A stretch of DNA of 14,438 nt from Chrysochromulina parva (lineage: Eukaryota > Haptophyta > Prymnesiales > Chrysochromulinaceae). The notes beneath the pieces are model-generated. The model was not told the DNA's origin. It was given only the letters and a program-made list of their open reading frames with translations, and made no database searches. A program made the position numbers and the translations under genes. Positions 8,094 to 14,438 of this stretch are shown one piece after another (position 1 is the stretch's first letter; every line of letters starts with the position of its first letter). The stretch spans positions 1 through 14,438 of the forward strand of contig PJAB01001445.1 in NCBI GenBank assembly GCA_002887195.1, in the 5' to 3' direction.

Positions 8094-8560
8094 CGCGCGC
8101 ATAAATGAGTTGAGGTCGAAGCAGCGGGTGCGCACAAGCCGGGCAAGCCAGTGGGTGAGCACACGGCCGCCGCGGCGTGCACGCCGGATCCCCCGCCCGA
8201 GTGTATCTGTATGGCACGTGGGGGCGTAAGTAGCTAAGTACTACGACATCGGTACGTAAACATGTCCATGTGAAGTGTCTTTATGTGCGTGCGGACTCGT
8301 TTCCAAGTAAGGATACACGTCGGACGAGTATATCGGATTATCAGGCCGGGCACACATATCTCGCGGGGAGCAGGGACGCCCGGCTCCAGGCATGCTTCGC
8401 GTCAAAGCCTCCGCTCAATCCACGACGACTGGGCCGCGGCTCCCTCGCTCCCACAACTCTCCGAACTCGAGATGCGGCCGTCCGGGGGGCGTGGGCCCCG
8501 CAGGAGCAACGAGCGAAAGCACGCAGGGAATGAAGCGTGTTAGCGTCTTCGGAATTGGGG
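8094..8560. other. Convergent intergenic region (3' flanks of the SET and IQ-C2 genes)
   Basis: The two large genes converge here. No gene is visible. The sequence includes an AT-richer part (about 8200-8340, with GTAAGTAGCTAAGTACTACG) likely to hold 3' processing signals, but no canonical AATAAA is obvious on either strand. Several overlapping ORFs in this interval are compositional. Confidence 0.45.
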
Positions 8561-11020
8561 TCAATCGTCATAGTGAAAGTCGCGCTCCAGAAACCTCTCG
8601 TCGAGCGCCTTGTTCGGAGAATCCCGCCGGAGCAGTGCTCCGAGTGCTCCAACGCTCACTGTCACGTAGAGCGATCCGATCGCTACGTCGTCGCCCTGCG
8701 CATTGGAACCGAGCAACGTGAGGGGCGTGCTAGCGTCGACGTCGACCCTCGCCGCCACCTGCTCATGCAGGTTGACATAAGCTTCGCCGAGGTAGAGCGC
8801 CGCCTGCGGCGGGTCGTTCACCGATGCACCAAAGAGCGAGAAGACGACGTCTGACTCGTTATCCGCCTCCGCACCGCTCCGGAGGAGCGCAACGAGCTCG
8901 GCAGCCAGCGGGCCACTGCGCAGCTCGAGGGTGGCAGGCGGCGCATCAAAGCGTAACGGCTCACCCACAGCTGGCAGCGGTAGTCGTCGCGTGGCTGCGG
9001 AGAGCAGTCGCCCTCCTGCAATCTCAACCACAACCCATGCGAGCTGCACGCGGGGATGGCGATGAAGGGCCTCTGACAGCACAGCCGAGTGCACCGTGAT
9101 TGCCAGGCGCGACGACGAGGGCGGCTGGATGGCTCGCGGTGACGCGGCGACGGCGGCCGAGGACTTGCTCCCATTGTGGCGAGCCGTAGCCGGCTGCTGC
9201 CCCACAGTGGCCGGCTGCTGCCGCCCAGTGGCTGCTGCCGGCGAGGGGGCAGCTCGCTGTGCTGCCACGGCCAGTGAGCGGAGCTTGGAGAAGTCACGCT
9301 CGTCGCGGCGAAGTGCAGCCTCGAGGCGCCCCCAGTGCGCGCGAATAATGCTCTGCACTCGCACCGCTGCTGCCGTAAGCCGCTCACGCTCCCTCCGCCT
9401 CTCCTGCCGCGCCGCCGACACTAGCGCTTTCTCTTGACGCATGCGGGCTTCGTCAGTCCGCCGGACCTCGAGCGCGCGCGCGAACTGCGCGCGAGCCCAT
9501 GATCCGCGCGCCGCCGCCTGCAGCCGCAACGCTGCACGCCGCCGCTGGTTATGGCCGCGCTTCGAGAGCGGGGGCGCGTGGGCAGGCGCAGCAGCTTCCG
9601 CCATGGCATGGTCGGTCGACTGCACCTTGGGGGCGGAAGAGCTCTCGGCGTGCCTCAGCCGATCGAGCAACGCCTCTTCTCGATACGCCGCGCCCAGCTG
9701 CTTCTCAGCCACAGCTGCACGACGCTCTGCGAGCCGCCCGCGCGCCGAATACGCCCGCGCCGCACGCTGCAACGTGAGCACTGCGCCGCGCAGCCGTAGC
9801 CGCTCGCGCACAGCCACTCGCGCTGCGTGCGACGCCTCAGCTGCCTCGTGCCGGCTGAGGCTGGCCGCGCGGCGCGCGAGCCGTCCGCGCGCCGCAGCCT
9901 GCACGCGGAGAGTCGCTGCGAGCGCGCGCAGCTGCATCTTCGTGTCCAGAGCCGCGCGCGTCGCGACAGTTTGTTGCCGCCGTCGTCGCTGCACACGCTC
10001 AGCCTCCGCGCGCTGCCGTGCGGCGTCTGCTCGTTTTCGGCCTCGGCGGCCACGGGCGATGCGCTGCAGCACGAGCACAGCGCGCGAACGGGCGAGGTGC
10101 GCGTCTACCTGCCGGCGAGCCGCGGCCTGCGCACGTAAGCGAACCACGTTTGGTACGCCGCGGCGCACACCGAAACCGCGTAGCGCAGCCTGGAGCGCGG
10201 CGGCAGCACTGCGATTGCGCATGGCGCCGAGGCGTGCGTGCACCTCAGCCCGCACCGCAGCGGCTTCGGCACGCTTGCGCGTGGCGGCCGCCGTTACGGC
10301 GAGGCGACGCACCTCCATCTGCCGCCGAGCGAGAAAGCCACGACCCACACGCTGAATCTCATGAACTGCCTTGTCCTGCTGACGCTGCACGTCCCGGTCG
10401 CGGCGCGCGGCACGGCGCGCCTGCCGCTCGGCAACGCGCTGCCGCTCGTTGCGCTCGCGATCGAGCTCGCGCACGGAGAGGGCTCGAATGTATTCGATGC
10501 GCGTGCGCAGCGCCCGCACGCGCGCCTGGATACGTGCCGCGGCTGCCTCGGGCTGAGAACGCTCAAAGTCCGCCTTGGCGCGCTCGAGATCGGCCCGCTC
10601 GCGGCGCACGACAGCTGCCTCGTGCGCCGCCTTCGCCCGATCCGCCTCGACCGATGCCCGCTCGTCGGCGAGCGCGGCAATCAACGCCTCTAGCTGCTCT
10701 CGCTCCCGTGCCACCCCATATGGCTCCGTGCGCAAGGCCCTCGCAAAATTGGAGGGCAGCGTCGGGGTGTCGCCCGTGCCGGCTCGTTGCTGCGCGCGGG
10801 TGAGCGCGTCCTGCGCAAGATGCGCCATCTTCTGCGGCTCGGCGATGAGGAGTTCAACGAAGGCATCAAAGGCAGCCCGTTGCGCAGGTGGCTTGAGCCC
10901 CAGCGGAGACCCACCAGGCGAACCAGAGGCTCCAAGACGCCGTGCGGCAGATCGGCGGGCGTGCGAGGCAAAGTGCACGTCTTCCGGAGCGGGCAGAAGG
11001 CCAAGGACTCGTCTACTCAT
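8561..11020 (-). CDS. Multi-IQ, coiled-coil protein with C-terminal C2-like domain (putative flagellar/basal-body protein)
   Basis: 819 residues, ATG at 11020 and TGA at 8563-8561, intronless. About 100-160 is a charged Glu/Arg/Ala helix likely to form a coiled coil. Eight IQ-type motifs follow, with the (I/L/V)Q near residues 164, 222, 276, 318, 373, 418, 500 and 555 (for example EIQRVGRGFLARR), predicting binding of several calmodulin or centrin molecules. A Pro/Ala/Gln linker (590-635) leads to a beta-rich domain at about 638-795 with alternating hydrophobic strands (LAITVHSAVL, LAWVVVEIAGG, YLGEAYVNLHE, IGSLYVTVSV). The layout resembles C2 domains, including those of RPGRIP1-type ciliary proteins; a link to that family is inference. 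IQ plus C2 suggests a calcium-linked scaffold at flagellum or basal body, or a membrane-cytoskeleton linker. The reading frame is certain; function is moderate. Confidence 0.82.
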   Translation of the reverse strand: MSRRVLGLLPAPEDVHFASHARRSAARRLGASGSPGGSPLGLKPPAQRAAFDAFVELLIAEPQKMAHLAQDALTRAQQRAGTGDTPTLPSNFARALRTEPYGVAREREQLEALIAALADERASVEADRAKAAHEAAVVRRERADLERAKADFERSQPEAAAARIQARVRALRTRIEYIRALSVRELDRERNERQRVAERQARRAARRDRDVQRQQDKAVHEIQRVGRGFLARRQMEVRRLAVTAAATRKRAEAAAVRAEVHARLGAMRNRSAAAALQAALRGFGVRRGVPNVVRLRAQAAARRQVDAHLARSRAVLVLQRIARGRRGRKRADAARQRAEAERVQRRRRQQTVATRAALDTKMQLRALAATLRVQAAARGRLARRAASLSRHEAAEASHAARVAVRERLRLRGAVLTLQRAARAYSARGRLAERRAAVAEKQLGAAYREEALLDRLRHAESSSAPKVQSTDHAMAEAAAPAHAPPLSKRGHNQRRRAALRLQAAARGSWARAQFARALEVRRTDEARMRQEKALVSAARQERRRERERLTAAAVRVQSIIRAHWGRLEAALRRDERDFSKLRSLAVAAQRAAPSPAAATGRQQPATVGQQPATARHNGSKSSAAVAASPRAIQPPSSSRLAITVHSAVLSEALHRHPRVQLAWVVVEIAGGRLLSAATRRLPLPAVGEPLRFDAPPATLELRSGPLAAELVALLRSGAEADNESDVVFSLFGASVNDPPQAALYLGEAYVNLHEQVAARVDVDASTPLTLLGSNAQGDDVAIGSLYVTVSVGALGALLRRDSPNKALDERFLERDFHYDD

Positions 11021-11026
11021 TTACAT
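11018..11026 (-). promoter_or_regulatory. Start-stop mini-uORF (ATGTAA) abutting the main ATG
   Basis: On the minus strand, 11026-11018 reads ATG TAA ATG: a one-codon upstream ORF immediately followed, in the same frame, by the start codon of the 819-residue protein. Start-stop elements are known to stall or re-initiate ribosomes in other eukaryotes. It matters only if transcription starts upstream of 11026. Confidence 0.45.
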
Positions 11027-11384
11027 CCGGAGAGGAGGTTGGCTGCGAAGACGCGGCAGGGCTGTGAATGGGCTCCAATCGACCACCTGAAACCCGAAGA
11101 ATCGGCGATGACTCTTAGGCCATCGGGTACCTCGAACCGCGCCCAATGGCCGCGCCGCGGCGCCGGACGGGGATCCGGTGCGTGGGATGGGGACACGCGG
11201 GCGGAGACAGCGGACACCGGACCGTCGCGCGGGTCGCGGCAGCCGAAACAATCCCTAATCTCCTACCTAATCCGTCTGTTGCAGTAGTAAAATTTCACAC
11301 ACGTCGGGGGAACTTAAGGGGAACTGGGGAACGCGGATATATAACCTGTCCCCTCCGATTCGCAGTCTCTTCAGGGGATTCACC
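11021..11384. other. Divergent intergenic region (IQ-C2 gene and 11385 ORF)
   Basis: Two candidate genes point away from each other across 364 bp. Its + strand end carries a TATA box at 11338-11344. The GC-rich part near 11130-11240 has no recognisable element and no convincing gene; ORFs through it are short and Arg/Gly-rich. Confidence 0.5.
11338..11344 (+). promoter_or_regulatory. TATA box (TATATAA)
   Basis: TATATAA sits in an otherwise GC-rich stretch, 41 bp upstream of an ATG at 11385. With the usual distance of about 30 bp from TATA to transcription start, the start would fall near 11368-11372 and leave a very short 5' leader. It is the clearest core promoter seen in the window. Confidence 0.6.
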
Positions 11385-11552
11385 ATGGCCGCGGCCATGG
11401 CCGCGGCCCGCGGCGCGGCTCGGCTGATAGGAGCCTCAGCGGCACGACAAACACGGAACATTGGGGCGGTGCGTTTGGTGGGGCGGGCGGCGCGTGCTTG
11501 GTGCCGCGACGGCGGTAAGACCACAGGCTTCCTACCTCCCCACAGTATTTGA
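11385..11552 (+). CDS. Probable first exon encoding a mitochondrial-targeting-like peptide
   Basis: From ATG at 11385 the frame gives a 55-residue ORF ending at TGA 11550-11552. The first 44 residues are rich in Ala, Arg, Gly, Leu and Val with no acidic residue until near the end (MAAAMAAARGAARLIGASAA, then RQTRNIGAVRLVGRAARAW), the typical make-up of an amphipathic mitochondrial presequence. A good donor (G|GTAAGA, 11515) follows, and a pyrimidine-rich stretch ending CACAG (11545) is a possible acceptor, though the implied 31-nt intron would be unusually short. So this is probably exon 1 of a gene whose remainder is unresolved to the right (11546-11770), or a decayed gene. A TATA box lies 41 bp upstream. 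I cannot name the product. Confidence 0.4.
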   Translation: MAAAMAAARGAARLIGASAARQTRNIGAVRLVGRAARAWCRDGGKTTGFLPPHSI

Positions 11553-11771
11553 AACCCTCCGCACCGCGTTTTAATGCTGGTGAGGCACTCAGATGGGGCC
11601 ATTGCCTGACCTTAGTCCTCTCCATCTGTGCGAACGACGGGCAGAATAGCATCGCGTGACTGTCGGAGTCTCGAATTCGTGAGTGCATGCGACCGGGCGG
11701 GCTCGCATCCGAGAACTCTGTGGTTGGCACGGACAGAGTCGCCCTTCGAAATCAATTGCAATCATTGACGA

Positions 11772-12381
11772 TCAGTGGCTCGCAAAATGGCGCCGTGCTG
11801 GGCACATACAGTAGCCGCCCTTTGGGTTCTTCTTGAATACGATTTCGTCAAGACTCTGACCCACGCGGGAGTAGCGCACACCCTTGGCTGCAGCGGTCGG
11901 GCACGGCCGGTAGGCCTGCATGGAGCCACACGCAAAATCAAGATCAGTCTCACACAAGCACGCAGCGCGGCAAATCCTCAAGCACCTTGATAGGCCACCA
12001 CTCAAATGGTTTTATGCCACCCACGTCGATGGCGGTCAGGCCGCCCACTACCCGTCCTTGGCCATTGCAATTTGGAAAGAGTTTGCTGCCGCATAGTGCG
12101 CACATTCCATCAGACACTGCTGGCGCAGGGTCCTCTTCCTTTGCGGGCACGCCCTCCTGGCAGCGGACCGCGAGGCTGCGTCGTACTGAAGCCATGCGAA
12201 GTGGACCATTCACTTGGAATGAGGACACTGGCTGCGCGAGCACGCTCGCCAGCGCAATTGAGAAACCCGCATGTTGCAGGCGCGCGAAACTGGTGCCATC
12301 CACCAGTGCGACGCTCGCGAGCAGAGCAAGCGATCGAGACATCCAAGTTCTCCGCTGCGACGAGATTCCAAGATTTTCCAT
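11772..12381 (-). CDS. Two-exon, probably plastid-targeted protein with CxxC motif, unknown function
   Basis: Exon 1 is 12381-11986 (132 codons), exon 2 is 11915-11772 (47 codons plus TGA), joined in phase 0 by a 70-bp intron; total 179 residues. The N-terminus suggests a bipartite leader: a hydrophobic signal segment (MSRSLALLASVALVDG from residue 14) with a possible cleavage before F32 (TS|FAR), then a Ser/Arg/Val-rich stretch poor in acidic residues to about 75, as expected for transit peptides of secondary-plastid algae. The mature part has C94-x2-C97-x7-C105 (CALCGSKLFPNC) followed by NGQGR, then FEWWPIK and, across the splice, AYRPCP, RYSRVGQSLDEI. The continuity of that last motif across the junction resembles, from memory, conserved algal proteins of unknown role. 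Metal binding through the Cys set is possible. M1 or M14 could be the start. Expressed role is inference. Confidence 0.72.
11916..11985 (-). other. Predicted 70-bp GT-AG spliceosomal intron
   Basis: On the minus strand the intron starts GTGCTTGAGG at 11985 and ends CTCCATGCAG at 11916. Removing it joins ATCAAG to GCCTAC in phase 0 and changes the frame from an early stop to a further 47 codons of motif-bearing sequence. It is the best evidence in the window that the source is eukaryotic nuclear DNA. Confidence 0.7.
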
Positions 12382-12418
12382 GATTTCGAGAACGCGGTTT
12401 CACAGGTGGTCGTACGGT

Positions 12419-12455
12419 ACCGGTAAAAAGACACCGGGGGGAGCCGGGACACACA
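12419..12455 (-). repeat. Dispersed 37-nt repeat, copy B
   Basis: Its reverse complement aligns without gaps to 365-401, with six differences. It lies just upstream of the minus-strand gene starting at 12381, matching the position of copy A upstream of the plus-strand gene at 501. Confidence 0.65.
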
Positions 12456-12474
12456 CGGGACACACGGGACACGC
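12446..12474. repeat. GGGACACAC tandem repeat
   Basis: Three imperfect units: 12446-12456 (11 bp), 12457-12465 (9 bp) and 12466-12474 (GGGACACGC). It partly overlaps the dispersed repeat, so it may be a local expansion of one edge of that element. Confidence 0.75.
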
Positions 12475-12703
12475 GGACGCACAAAGGCACACGGACCACA
12501 CAGACGAACCTCACAACCATCCGTGGTCGTACCGGTACGGTGTGAGCGGCGCGTGCCGCGCGCGTCTCGGCGTCTGAAGTATTCAATGAGTCGGGTTTGG
12601 CCGGTTCGTATTTTGCGGCCGGTCTACATCGTATAGACGATTAGACGTGTCTTCATTCACGCTCCAGCCCGAAGGATGCTGCCGCACACATAGGTCATAG
12701 CGC

Positions 12704-12713
12704 GCCACGTGGC
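12704..12713. promoter_or_regulatory. G-box-like palindrome GCCACGTGGC
   Basis: A perfect 10-bp palindrome with the CACGTG core, about 320 bp upstream of the plastid-protein start codon. In plants and algae such cores bind bHLH or bZIP regulators, often light-related. A chance occurrence in GC-rich DNA is quite possible. Confidence 0.3.
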
Positions 12714-12943
12714 CCCGCTGCGCGAGCGGCCAGCTCACAGGCCTGCACAGGCCAGCAGGCCACATTACACTTCACCGAGGGAGAGCAGAGCGGCCCGGGC
12801 CTCCATGTCATTCATCCCCTACCCAATGCACCCGTTTTTAAGTGGTCGAAGCGCGCACGAGTGAGCGAGAAGAACGTGACCGAATACCGCGTGCAGTTTG
12901 CTGCTATTGGTGCAGTGTGGCGTGGGGGAGGTCTCGTCTTCTG

Positions 12944-13813
12944 TCAGTCAGCCGCAGCCAGCAGCTCGCGAAAGTCAGCTGACTTGCGGAGCGTCTCGAG
13001 GTCGCGCAAGCTCCACACAAATTTCAGAGGCTGCCGGCTCGGATCGTGCGAAACGTATTCGAGGCGGCCGCAGCAGACGTAAGGCTCGCTGGAGCCCTCT
13101 TGCTGAAGCCTGCAGAAGAGGAGAACTGCTTCTTTGCCTGCGAGCAGCCGTCGCACCACTGGGGTGCCTTCGTTATTCTTCGGCGAGGCGTACCAGGTCA
13201 TGCGCGCGCCGCCATCGAGGAAGACGTTGCGATAGTCGGCGCCACCGATGTTGACCCAGAGCAAGATGGCATTGCGCCACTCGAGACTGCCAGCGTACTT
13301 ACTAAAGGAAACGTTCTTCCGGCCGGTGATGGCCTCAACGGCCGCCGCTTTTGTGAAAGTCGAAGAGACGGGCTTGCCGAGGTGGCGCTCTATTATGGCA
13401 TCGACGCTCAGTGCGATGGCGCGCGCGGAGCCAGCATCGGGGGGCGGGCGTTCAGCAACCTCGGTCAGCATAGCTGTGCTCTCCCTGGCAGCGCCATCCT
13501 CCTGATCGTCGTCTTCTGGTGCTTCGTACGGACGCGATCGCTCCACGGGCTGGGCCCGCGAGTGGGTCTGCGGCAGCGGTGTCTCGTCAGAGTAGATGAC
13601 AGTTGCCACGCGCTGCCGCAGAGAGCGTCTCCGCTCAACGAGTTCTTCAGGGAATGCAGTGCTCAATGCAGGTCGCTTCCGCTTTGGCGGAGGGCGAACG
13701 CTCGCTCCTGCCCGCGAGGGCGGTGGTGCGTCGAGGCCGAGCTCTTGCAGACGCAAGTTATTCTGTCGGATGTTCTCGAGGCGTTCGAGCTCATAGGCCG
13801 ACATGGACGTCAT
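12944..13813 (-). CDS. Nuclear protein with WDR76-like N-terminal motif and DUF3427-like C-terminal domain
   Basis: 289 residues from ATG at 13813; TGA at 12946-12944. The frame is open further to an ATG at 13975, but that extension translates the GATACAT repeat and is not protein-like, so I place it in the leader. Residues 7-27 (YELERLENIRQNNLRLQELG L) fit the Y-E-x-x-R-x-x-N-I-x-x-N-x-x-x-L-x-x-L-G-L motif found near the N-terminus of WDR76 and other chromatin-associated proteins. Then a nuclear signal (PPKRKRP, 42-48), an Arg cluster (ERRRSLRQR, 60-68) and an acidic stretch (97-106). Residues about 186-285 form a folded domain (YRNVFLDGGARMTWY, AVLLFCRL, PYVCCGRLEYVSHDPS, PLKFVWSL) similar to DUF3427, known at the C-terminus of some bacterial helicase/nuclease proteins and present alone in eukaryotic microbes. 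DNA- or chromatin-related function is inferred; no catalytic residues are recognised. Confidence 0.75.
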   Translation of the reverse strand: MTSMSAYELERLENIRQNNLRLQELGLDAPPPSRAGASVRPPPKRKRPALSTAFPEELVERRRSLRQRVATVIYSDETPLPQTHSRAQPVERSRPYEAPEDDDQEDGAARESTAMLTEVAERPPPDAGSARAIALSVDAIIERHLGKPVSSTFTKAAAVEAITGRKNVSFSKYAGSLEWRNAILLWVNIGGADYRNVFLDGGARMTWYASPKNNEGTPVVRRLLAGKEAVLLFCRLQQEGSSEPYVCCGRLEYVSHDPSRQPLKFVWSLRDLETLRKSADFRELLAAAD

Positions 13814-13937
13814 CTTCGGAAGTACAGTACTGAGTCCTGTTTCCGGATTCCGCAGGAAAAGTCGTAAAGTGGCGCTGTTTTGGGCAAATCCGTGAGACTT
13901 CTCGAGGGGGGAATCTATGGGGGTCGGACGGAACCAA

Positions 13938-13968
13938 GATACATGATACATGATACATGATACAAGAT
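13938..13968. repeat. GATACAT tandem repeat (7-bp units)
   Basis: Three GATACAT units (13938, 13945, 13952) followed by GATACAA and GAT. The segment 13945-13968 is, with one mismatch, the reverse complement of 14077-14100, so it can pair with the left arm of the large inverted repeat. Confidence 0.85.
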
Positions 13969-14081
13969 CCCTCATGCCTATACGGTGGGACCCATGATCT
14001 TTCCGACATGATCGGTTATCTTTCCGACATGTTGGTGAATCATGTCCAACATGTTCATGAACAATACAAAGTCAGAATCTT

Positions 14082-14174
14082 GTATCACGTATCATGTATC
14101 TTTACTTCCGTTGGGATGGTGCACCAAGGTACATGTATGTTAGCGTGGAAGTAAAGATACATGATACGTGATAC
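14082..14174. repeat. 28-bp perfect inverted repeat with 37-nt spacer (MITE-like or hairpin)
   Basis: Arms 14082-14109 and 14147-14174 are exact reverse complements; the spacer is 14110-14146. The outer part of each arm is GATAC(A/G)TG repeat, but the inner part (TCTTTACTTCC / GGAAGTAAAGA) is unique sequence, so the symmetry is not only due to the simple repeat. It could be a tiny transposon remnant with terminal inverted repeats, an inversion-duplication scar, or a transcribed hairpin. Confidence 0.8.
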
Positions 14175-14199
14175 GTGATACATGATACGTGATACATGA
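14155..14199. repeat. GATACRTG tandem repeat
   Basis: Alternating GATACAT and GATACGT units (GATACATGATACGTGATACG and on) overlapping the right arm of the inverted repeat. It continues the family seen at 22-68 and 13938-13968. Confidence 0.85.
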
Positions 14200-14438
14200 C
14201 TATCGGTCTATCCCCCCCTAGTATCATGTGACTCCTGAGTACTCTCCCGCTTGCTCTGTGCCTGCGTCGTGGCAGCCCAAAGAAATATCGATCGGTGTGT
14301 AAATCGGTGTGGATGTGGCACGTCACTCAAGACGTGAAGATGATGCTGATGCAGAGAGCGCCAGCATGGCCACAAGCCCCTTCGTTCGCAGCGTGCACCC
14401 TGCAAGTGTGAACTGACTACGCACCTTTCCAATTTGGC

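Larger units (their letters stand above)
12382..12943. other. Intergenic region: promoter side of the plastid-protein gene, 3' side of the DUF3427-like gene
   Basis: No gene seen. It contains dispersed 37-nt repeat copy B (12419-12455), a GGGACACAC-type tandem repeat (12446-12474), a direct repeat GTGGTCGTAC (12406-12415 and 12523-12532), and a 10-bp palindrome GCCACGTGGC (12704-12713) that includes the CACGTG G-box core recognised by bHLH/bZIP factors in many eukaryotes. The ORF spanning 11987-12577 on + runs across the plastid gene and is a shadow. Confidence 0.5.
13814..14438. other. Repeat-rich non-coding region upstream of the DUF3427-like gene
   Basis: Leader and upstream sequence of the minus-strand gene at 13813, then repeat-rich DNA. 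It holds GATACAT tandem arrays and a long inverted repeat, described separately. Beyond 14200 there is a C-run (14212-14218) and unremarkable sequence; overlapping ORFs at 14102-14432 partly translate the repeat and show no domain. Confidence 0.5.

Noticed and set aside
9441..10803. Plus-strand ORFs (304 and 261 codons) opposite the IQ protein
   Set aside because: Arg/Ala/Cys-rich translations typical of the complement of Ala/Arg/Gln coding; IQ motifs on the minus strand explain the sequence.
11383..11400. 18-bp perfect palindrome CCATGGCCGCGGCCATGG at the 11385 start codon
   Set aside because: It follows from two successive ATG-Ala-Ala-Ala codon groups; no need to invoke a regulatory site.
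13046..13867. Plus-strand ORF of 273 codons opposite the DUF3427-like gene
   Set aside because: No domain character, whereas the minus strand encodes recognisable motifs through the same interval.
13814..13975. 54-residue N-terminal extension of the DUF3427-like protein
   Set aside because: Its first part translates the GATACAT repeat and the rest lacks the conserved motif, which starts right after the ATG at 13813.
1..14438. Possible prokaryotic or giant-virus origin, CRISPR array, tRNA or rRNA genes
   Set aside because: No spaced direct-repeat array, no tRNA or rRNA-like segments seen by eye, and a required spliceosomal intron plus organelle-leader-like sequences favour an algal nuclear genome.

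Overview
The window looks like nuclear DNA from a eukaryote, most likely a unicellular alga with a secondary plastid (a haptophyte-like alga is my best guess, not proven). It is GC-rich and has long, mostly intronless reading frames with eukaryotic chromatin and cytoskeleton domains. One gene needs a 70-bp GT-AG intron to stay open, and its N-terminus resembles a bipartite plastid-targeting leader. One TATA box lies at a sensible distance from an ATG. There are no prokaryotic operons, RBS-linked gene strings, tRNA or rRNA genes, or CRISPR arrays. All calls come from reading the sequence; no database search was possible.

Layout. 1-500: GATACAT-type repeat, G-run, AT-rich stretch and one copy of a dispersed 37-nt repeat. 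501-1391 (+): unrecognised protein with one possible membrane segment. 1392-1792: non-coding with a short direct repeat. 2116-1793 (-): small BCL7-like protein (SWI/SNF accessory subunit family). 2379-3476 (+): disordered Pro/Leu-rich protein, divergent from the BCL7-like gene across about 260 bp. 3477-4121: non-coding. 4122-8093 (+): the central gene, a 1323-residue protein with ankyrin repeats, a PHD finger, an extended PHD, a second ankyrin-like zone, and pre-SET, SET and post-SET. 8094-8560: convergent intergenic region. 11020-8561 (-): 819-residue protein with about eight IQ motifs and a C-terminal C2-like domain, plausibly flagellar or basal-body. 11021-11384: divergent promoter region with a TATA box. 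11385 onward (+): short ORF that looks like the first exon of a mitochondrial protein. 12381-11772 (-): two-exon, probably plastid-targeted Cys-motif protein. 13813-12944 (-): nuclear protein with a WDR76-like N-terminal motif and a DUF3427-like C-terminal domain. 13814-14438: GATACAT repeats and a 28-bp perfect inverted repeat.

Functional theme. Three of the eight candidate genes look chromatin-linked (BCL7-like, ANK/PHD/SET methyltransferase-like, WDR76-motif/DUF3427-like). That may be chance clustering; nothing in the sequence shows co-regulation. The strongest candidates for something undescribed are the SET protein, which mixes trithorax-type readers with an EHMT/SUV39-type pre-SET and has an altered catalytic core, and the small stand-alone BCL7-like protein.
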